Shown: one piece after another, positions 57,665-64,000 of the stretch
How the letters are laid out: the number at the start of each line of letters is the position of its first letter
Position numbering within the stretch: position 1 is the first letter of the stretch
Origin: Acanthosepion esculentum
Lineage: Eukaryota; Mollusca; Cephalopoda; Sepiida; Sepiidae
Assembly (NCBI GenBank): GCA_964036315.1
Contig: OZ038508.1
Coordinates: 43,934,435 to 43,998,434 of the forward strand
DNA length: 64,000 nt
Reading direction: 5' to 3'
Notes under the pieces: model-generated
Told to the model about the DNA's origin: nothing
Seen by the model: only the letters and a program-made list of their open reading frames with translations
Database searches by the model: none
Program-made: the position numbers and the translations under genes

Positions 57665-59400
57665 GTATGGTTACGCCTTTACAAGGCGCGGGGCCACTCA
57701 AGTTAGGGCGCTACGTTAGGCGGCCATTTGTGGGCATAGGAGTCGAAGAAAACGGTTAACCCTAGCCTTGAACAAGTTAAGATTGTAGTGATCGGGAAAA
57801 TATCTGTTGGAAGACGGTTCCACAGGGCAGTGGTTCACGGGAAGAAGCTGCACGAATGGAACTTACTTCTCATCAATGGAATACTGGGGTGGTGTGGATG
57901 GTTTGCTACTATGTAATTGTCCTGGCTTGTTAAAGGTCCAGGTTGGAACAATGGAAGTCGCCGAAGAGCAGCAAGGAGCTTACCGCATCTCGCCTTTGGG
58001 AGAGAGGTTGAAGAGTAGAGAATAATTCGTCACCTACAAGGCTCGGATATGCATTTGGACTTTATCAAAGCTGGAGAGTAAGGTCTGGGCAGCTCCCACC
58101 CAAATATGACAACACTACTTTATATTTGATCTGATCTGCCTCTTAGAAGATAGCTGCTGTTGTCAGGTACTTACTGGAGCGATACAGGAAACCGACCATT
58201 TTACCTGCATCCTAGCAAAGGATCGTATTTACGAGTTCCACTTGAGGACGGGTGTGAATTTGAGACCCACCAGTCTTTCAAGGCAAGGTGCTTCCCCGAG
58301 AGAACCTCCGTTCTTACTGGTTGGTGGTAGTTCGTTTTTAGATTGGCGGTTATAGAACGTAACTAATTTAGTCTTCGAGGCATTAAATATAACCAACCAG
58401 TTTTTACCCCAATCAGTAGCTTTTGATAATATATTCTTAGGAAGATCATTTACGTAGTTTAAAAAGAGATTTGGTCCGAAGACTGAGTCTTGGGGGACTC
58501 CTACGTTGACCGCTCGGCCTCAGGAGAACTAAGTTCACGGCTAGGAATGATTTTACGATTGAAAAGACCGTTCTAGTGATTCCATAACTGGAAAGATTGT
58601 GTAGCGCACTTTGTCTAAAGCCTTTGTGATATCTAACGCTATGGTCCTCGAGGTGTGTTATTCGTCAAGGGTCTCACCGATTCTGCGAGTGATAGTAGTT
58701 AAGACGTCGGCAGTGGACCGGACCGACCCATACTGCTTGTCGCTGAAGAAGTTATTCTATGTGTTCGACGACCTTCTCATTGGTTATGGTCACAAAAAGC
58801 TTACTGATGATACTGAAGAGACTGCTGGCAGGGGGAAGATCGCACGCCCGCGTTTTTGAAAATCAGGCATGCGGTTTACACCTTCTTCCACAAGCTAGGG
58901 AAAGATTTCTCCTTGAAGCAGCGGTTGAATAACTTTGACAGGATTGGGGATAATTCCGGATTGATATTCTTAAGGAAAATCATTGGTATTTTTCTGGGTC
59001 AGTGGCTTTTTTAGGCTTCTGATATGTCTAGAGACTTCTTGTGCTGTAATGGTAATATTACTGAGATTGTGCTCAGTGAGACGAGAGAAGTTAGAGAGGG
59101 AATGGCCATTGTCGTCTAACGTTGAGTTAGAAGCAAAGATAGAGGTGAAGAGTTTCGCCTTATCTGTCGGGGAATTTATGACCTCGGGGCTATTTATAAT
59201 GGTGGGATCGGCCGCTTTGACACTGTTCATAATTTTGTTAGTGGTATTCAAATATTCACGGGATCCAATTCTTTTCTTTACAACCCTGGTCTGGACTGCT
59301 CGGGCGTATCTTCACTTGGAATTTTTTAGAACTATTTTGCAGCGATTTCGGACAGTTTTTGTGAGTTTTTTTTTATTATCAGAATGATCAAAGTGAATTT
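57665..59400 (-). mobile_element. CR1-like LINE, longest relic (RT domain to C-terminus)
   Basis: Minus strand from 59400: VRNRCKIVLKNSK, then NKIMNSVKAADPTIINSPEV, SPTDKAKLFTSIFASNSTLD, LSNITITAQEVSRHI (open 93 residues at 58970-59251), then NINPELSPILSKLFNRCFKE. The RT core is decayed, but GVPQDSVFGPNLFLNYVNDL is clear at about 58430-58500. The YADD box is missing: text jumps from NDLPKNILSK to DWGKNWLVIFNASKTKLVTF. Then CCHIWVGAAQ, LFSTLQPLSQRRDAVS, LPRTAALWN-like and DHYNLNLFKARVNRFL near 57735. A deletion took out the catalytic Asp pair; many stops. Confidence 0.85.
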
Positions 59401-59429
59401 TCAGAGCTACCTTACCTTCATAAACCCTA

Positions 59430-59530
59430 TTAAACACATTCAACACGTTTCGAATCCTCTTCACTGTCCTCAGATTGACACCAAACCATTCTGAATTGTC
59501 CGAATTGGAGCTTCTGTCGCGCATGCTAAG
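59430..59530 (-). mobile_element. mariner transposase N-terminal fragment
   Basis: Minus strand reads EWFGVNLRTVKRIRNVLN. FGVNLRTV is also found at 61214 next to a recognisable mariner catalytic part, so it is the helix-turn-helix of that mariner type. It abuts the 5' end of the LINE relic. Confidence 0.55.
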
Positions 59531-59625
59531 CTATGCAGCATGCCGTTTCCATATTTTGGACGGAGCTAATTACGCCATCGTACCCTTTTTCTCATAGACA
59601 ATGCTCCATGGTACTATTTTTCTCA

Positions 59626-59895
59626 TAGACACCAGCACATGAGAGTTGATTATTGTGGTGAAGGTTTTGTGCAGAACCATCCACACTTTTTGAAGGGCCG
59701 AATACATAGACTTGGTGCACTACGTACCACAGGGTACCCAAACGACCCTCCGCATGTTTTGAATTCAGAGTTATCCTTCTCCTAGACCAGTTGCAATCCA
59801 AGGCAATAGAACCCAGTCTGTCCTGCTATTTACCCAGAGCTGGAGGGAGAAGAAGAGGATGCACTTGTTTCCCAAGGGTATTAGCACGTAAGTGA

Positions 59896-59897
<2 letters not shown>
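59626..59897 (-). mobile_element. S1-type SINE with alternative 3' part, copy 2
   Basis: CACCAGCACATGAGAGTTGA, GGTTTTGTGCAGAACCATCC, CACTTTTTGAAGG and the S1 body (CTAGACCAGTTGCAATCCAA) match 7490-7760 in order. The tRNA head is replaced by a TA microsatellite at 59897. Confidence 0.75.
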
Positions 59898-59979
<82 letters not shown>

Positions 59980-59988
59980 GTATATAAT
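59898..59988. repeat. (TA)n microsatellite
   Basis: A long TA run where the SINE head is expected, ending in TATGTATA units. Confidence 0.95.
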
Positions 59989-60054
59989 GACAAAATAAAG
60001 GACAAATATGAAACGTTCATAAAATGCAACATTGGTGGAATTGTGACATTTTTG

Positions 60055-60490
60055 TTGCAATAAGAACATTGCTGGGCTGGTCATGTTGCAAGGATGAATG
60101 GCGAAATAATACGTAAGGTATTTATGTATAGCCAGCTTGAAAGCGGATAAAGAATGTTGGATGGATGTGGCTCATGTATAAATACAAGCTGAAGATTAAC
60201 TTCTCAGCTGTCTTTGTCCATCACATCAACTTTGCCTTGGATAGAAATAACTGGAGATATGCGTACCAGAGTGGTATCAGAAAGTTTCAAATCAGTCGTA
60301 TTGACAGGCTAAGAGACGAATGACAACGGTGAAAAGCGTCAGCAAATATTCATGTTGCTATGTCCCGAGATCCTCGTTGTTGCACAATATGTTGACATGT
60401 ATGTTCGGACTGTAGGGACATAAGGCGCAAGCATAGAGACTGAATGAAGTTTTCGGATCCTCATACGTCGATATCAACTTGAGGGTCTGC
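60055..60490 (+). mobile_element. LINE C-terminal relic of another clade (uncertain)
   Basis: GWAGHVARMNGEIIRKVFMY then SQLESG and a diverged KRxxGRPxLRxKD segment, ITSTLPWIEI, and a DLRCCTIC-like cysteine stretch. This is the order of the C-terminal region in LINE proteins ending in a CCHC/C2HC-like motif. Distinct from both other LINE types here. Confidence 0.5.
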
Positions 60491-61155
60491 CATTTTGATC
60501 ATTATATATAAATTTATAATCAGCATAAATATTTGCACTCTAAACTATACTAGTGAATGCCCTGACGATTCCAAAATAGCTATTAAACAACTTTGGTACA
60601 GGATGCATTTGTTAACGCAACGAATATTTTTTTTACATTGAATTAGGAATTTAAAAAAATACATTAATAATGACTTTCTTTTTATAACGTTGATTAATAA
60701 ATTAGACGAGCCATTCGAAATATGAACATAAATGAAAAAACAAAAACATAATACTTCCTCAAATAATTCTAATCTATCAATCTACTATACCGTAATCAAA
60801 TGCATCCTAACAATAAATATGATGACTGTTGTTCATGATGACGGTAGTCTTTGAGTATAGAATCCAGAGGTTGGCAGTGAATATTTCGAAGACAGTAGGG
60901 AAACGTAGTTCAGGTTAGCAGTGGATATCTCGATAAAGTAGCAGAGCGTAGTTCTTCCTTGTCTTCTACTCATCTTTGGTTCTGACAGGTTGGCATTGGA
61001 CATTCGGAGAGAGTAATCAAGATGGCCGCCTTTATACAAGACGGATTGAATATTTTACTCCTCCTGATTGGTTAACCTTCATTTGGGGAACTATATAGTG
61101 AGTCAAGTCATTTGCGTTTGCTCATTACTACTAACCTACACAAAATAATTCAACA
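60491..61155. other. No gene recognised
   Basis: A tandem-like GGTTGGCAGTGAATATTTCG/GGTTAGCAGTGGATATCTCG/GGTTGGCATTGGACATTCGG motif occurs three times at 60871-61010, spaced about 42-75 bp. No coding. Confidence 0.45.
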
Positions 61156-61159
61156 ATGA

Positions 61160-61670
61160 CAAAATTCGAAATTTCCATCATCTGAAGAAGGCTGGAGAAT
61201 ACAACGAGTGTTTTGGTGTCAATCTGAGGACAGTGCATAGAGTTGGAGAAGTCTAATGGTGATCAGAAAGGTGTTTGGAGTGATCACTAGTGATCGTGAT
61301 ATTATGCATCCATTAATCTTCCCACAGGGCTTCAGACTCAACACAGAGGCCTACATCAAGTTCCCTGGATCGAGAGAGTGGCTGCTAGAAGACCCTATAT
61401 CTGACAACAGGACTCTGAACCATACCACGGCTGTCATCAATTTCTGCAACCACATCACCCCCTTACATCTAGCAACCTAACTCCCCAAACTGCAACCTCC
61501 TTGATTATTATGTGTGGGGTGCAGTTGAGCAAGAGACCAACAAAATTCCTTATAACACTAAAGATGAACTTAAGGCAAGGATTATGGCAGCATTCACCAA
61601 CTTAAACAAGCCCAGAAGAGATGCAGGAGATTCCGAAGTCATCAATGGCTATTTTATTGAATAAATTTAT
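61160..61670 (+). mobile_element. mariner-like element relic (another lineage)
   Basis: FGVNLRTVHRV lies at about 61212, then VFGVITSDRDIMHPLIFPQG and FRLNTEAYIKFP from 61271, then NFCNHITP, and a frame-shifted DYYVWGAVEQETNKIPYN at about 61500 with TKDELKARIMAAFTNLNK. These are ordered parts of a mariner transposase lacking the middle of the N-terminal region and the stretch around the second catalytic Asp. The end GYFIE at 61660 is the usual terminus. Terminal repeats were not identified. Confidence 0.75.
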
Positions 61671-62105
61671 TCTTTAGTATTTCAAGATATTTTTGTGTAA
61701 TTTTGGTAAATATGTTAAAATGAGATGTCAGTGTTATTTTCATTTTTGTGTAATTTAGAGGACAATTTATATATTGAACCCTGCATTATGAGCAACTTTT
61801 TTTTTTATATAATTTTTTTTAACTACACAGTAATCTTAAAAATTTATGAAAATATTCTAAGTAAACTAATGTTTTATTGAATTTTACATACTATGGCATT
61901 AAATTTCTAATAGTTAGCACTTTTATTTTCTGATAATGTTGTCTATGGACATCCACATATACAAAATTTGGTATGTTCATATATACACAAAAAAAAAAAA
62001 ATTCAAAATTCAAAATTCTTTTTGTAATATTGGGGAGGATGTCATTGAATTGTAGTAAGCTTTTCCATTTATAATTAGTAAATAAAGATTTTAGTTTATA
62101 ACAAT
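61671..62105. other. No feature recognised
   Basis: Very AT-rich, likely partly mariner 3' flank. Confidence 0.4.
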
Positions 62106-62114
62106 ATCACCTAA

Positions 62115-62185
62115 ACCAGGCATGTCAAACTCAGAGCATATGGAGGGCTGCATCAGCCATATCTGCTGCCTCAAGGGTAGCACTT
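62115..62185. mobile_element. Possible hAT-type element end
   Basis: CCAGGCATGTCAAACTCAGA and GGAGGGCTGCATCAGCC resemble the CAGG-GTCAAACTC...GGGCCGCA end found in many animal hAT-derived repeats. The matching right end was not found. Confidence 0.35.
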
Positions 62186-62691
62186 TCTTAGTCTTACATT
62201 AATCACAGCGAATGGTAACTAAACTTTAAATACAGAATACTTACAGTACAATTTAATCATTATGTTGTCCTAATGATTGACATGACTTCAGACAAACTAT
62301 TCTTGATATATCAGGATGGAATGTGTATAGATCTCACTTTGATCAAAGATGACAAGTGTTCATCAGTTAATCTGGTTCTGTGAGACATAATTTTTTTTTT
62401 TTTTTTTTTTTTTAAATATTTTTACCAAAATGTCATCGATTTGTGAATAAGTATTGAAAGTTTCCAAATAAATGTGTTTTTCACTGCAAAAAGATACTAA
62501 AATTCCTATACCAAGTCATGGTTACCTGTTGACACAAGAAAAGCGAAATTTTTAATTTGAAGGTTCTAAAAAAAGCATTAAAAAAATATAATTTGATAAT
62601 CAAAAATCCTTTCATCTTTCCTCTAAATAATAAATATTTTGACAATTAAACTTTGTTTTTATTAAGTTTTGCACATTCTTTTGTCATTCAG

Positions 62692-62722
<31 letters not shown>

Positions 62723-63290
62723 CAAGTTCTCCAAGATCATGACATCAGAACAGACACCACAATGTAGGGATTCTAATTCTCTGAAATGCCCGAGACCTGA
62801 GCAACTTACTGATGACATCTGAAATTCCTTGAAAAATTTCACCAACATTGTCTCTGAAGTAACTTGACCATCAAGTGGGAAGACAGAAGAACTAATGTCA
62901 GTGGACTGGAACAAGCTAAAATGACCAGCATTAATGCCATCACATTAATAAAAAAAAAAAATCAACTTCCATAGAGTGAACATCTGGTATGAATGGATAA
63001 CACCCGACTACCAAAGCAAATCTTTTACTTCCAACTCAAAGAAAGAAATCAGAAAAGAAATGGTCAAAAGAAGAGATCCAAAGGCATTCTAAAACAAAAC
63101 ACGAAGAAATGTAACATCAACAGCTTGGAATCCAGTAAATTGGACAGGAATCTCTAGAGATCCATTGTCAGAAATGGAACAATAATTTTAAAATCCAAAA
63201 GATCAGCTGAACTAGAGGAAAAGAAATGTAAAAAAGGACAGCAACTAACACCTAATCTCCCATCCAGAATAACCTGTCTTCAATGGCGAA
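62186..63290. other. No gene recognised (1.1 kb)
   Basis: T run at 62390-62415 and GA run at 62693-62721. The minus-strand frame at 62684-62914 ends in the GA run and has no firm motif. Could be interior of the possible hAT relic. Confidence 0.35.
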
Positions 63291-63294
63291 TAGA

Positions 63295-63400
63295 ACCTCG
63301 TGAATCTGGCACTAAATTTGAGGACAACAGTCAGAACAATGTAAATAAGGTAAATAATTACAATACCTCATCTCAGAAATATAGACAGATGAGGAGAAAG
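63295..63400 (+). repeat. P1 repeat, single copy
   Basis: GAGGACAACAGTCAGAACAA, AATGTAAATAAGGTAAATAA and TACCTCATCTCAGAAATATA match the unit at 9381. Confidence 0.75.
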
Positions 63401-63715
63401 TAATAAGGATCTCATAAGTACTAATATATTCCACACTGCTCCCTCCAAAAAAATAATTTTATATTATACTATACTGAACAAAACCAACTTAATCATACGC
63501 AATAACACTTCTCCGTCAACTAGTGTTTTTGAAAAATTCCAACATTGTATATCACTTTAAATATCCCTTAGAATACTGTATCTCTGGCAATGTAAATATT
63601 TCAAGAAGTAATCGGATGGGACCTAACAGCCAATGTAGTACCAAGCTTAAATTCATGTAGTCGCGGCACTATGTTTACTCAGTTCAATTAGTTAAAATGT
63701 AGTAAAGGCTGTAGT
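63401..63715. other. No feature recognised
   Basis: AT-rich sequence. Confidence 0.4.
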
Positions 63716-63717
63716 AA

Positions 63718-63925
63718 AAGCGATATTTTGTCTGTTGTTAACTGGGACAAAGAATGGCTTATTATAACGAACCGCTGAGTTTTGCTAAAGACTCCCAAGA
63801 GGCTGCTTCTCCAATCACTACAATCTTAACCTTTCAAGTCTCGGTTTAACCGTAACCTTCTGAGGATATCCATATAGTCTCTGCCTCTTACTCTCTAAAC
63901 CTCTAACTCGAGTGGCCCCAAAGAC
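63718..63925 (+). mobile_element. CR1-like LINE fragment with internal deletion
   Basis: LSVVNWDKEWLIIT (family form DWGKEWLVTF) at about 63730 is followed within 80 bp by NHYNLNLSSLGLTVTF at 63815 (family form DHYNLNLFKARVNR). The segment between is missing. Confidence 0.55.
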
Positions 63926-64000
63926 TTGTACAGGTTGAACACCAATGTTAAATAAAGTTCTTAGCAATTTCCCAATAATAAAGACACGGAATTTAGAAGA
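63926..64000. other. No feature recognised
   Basis: Window edge. Confidence 0.3.

Noticed and set aside
61182..61200. CTGAAGAAGG as another P1 or ribozyme-like dyad
   Set aside because: It lies just before mariner coding text and has no matching GAAAC partner; probably coincidence.

Overview
The window reads as intergenic, repeat-dense DNA from an invertebrate animal, most likely a coleoid cephalopod of the Octopus type. The reasons are dozens of long (TA)n and compound TA/TG/TC/TCTA microsatellites, several tRNA-derived SINE families with clear pol III boxes, RTE-like and CR1/jockey-like LINE debris, mariner relics, and no bacterial gene layout. The octopus attribution comes from remembered repeat families and cannot be proved here. 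I see no convincing host protein-coding exon. Almost every open reading frame is a microsatellite or minisatellite translation, or transposon debris.

Layout. 0-8 kb: a foldback element with a tRNA-Ser-like core, two copies of a small MITE family, an RTE-like LINE tail, a SINE, and an antisense CR1-like LINE. 8-14 kb: a purine-rich block with a five-copy 137-bp tandem repeat, 5S-tRNA dimeric SINEs, and a long pyrimidine-rich block. 14-18.6 kb: microsatellites, then one internally deleted Mag-type Gypsy LTR retrotransposon (15608-18564) with both LTRs, primer site, gag, zinc knuckles, protease motif and polypurine tract. 18.6-29.9 kb: LINE and SINE relics, a GC-rich hairpin element, an inverted Penelope-like repeat, and a duplicated composite locus. 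30-37 kb: a 35-bp satellite (about 23 copies), nested inverted-repeat elements, and a 30-bp minisatellite (about 57 copies) grown inside a dispersed repeat. 37-45 kb: RTE-like debris and simple repeats. 45-46 kb: a mariner element with intact ends. 46-64 kb: more SINE, LINE and mariner relics, with a string of seven consecutive hairpins inside an insertion at 54.6-55.2 kb.

How the parts relate. The window is best understood as layered transposition. LINEs (RTE-like, CR1-like) would have supplied the machinery for the SINEs. Mariner-like elements and foldbacks sit at TA dinucleotides, often inside TA microsatellites. Several microsatellites appear to be internal parts of dispersed repeats, so they spread together. 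The most unusual items are the 5S rRNA-tRNA dimeric SINEs, the hairpin string, the repeated tRNA-Ser-complementary leader of the LTR element, and the tRNA-Ser-like cloverleaf inside a foldback. Coordinates of degraded elements are approximate to a few tens of bases.
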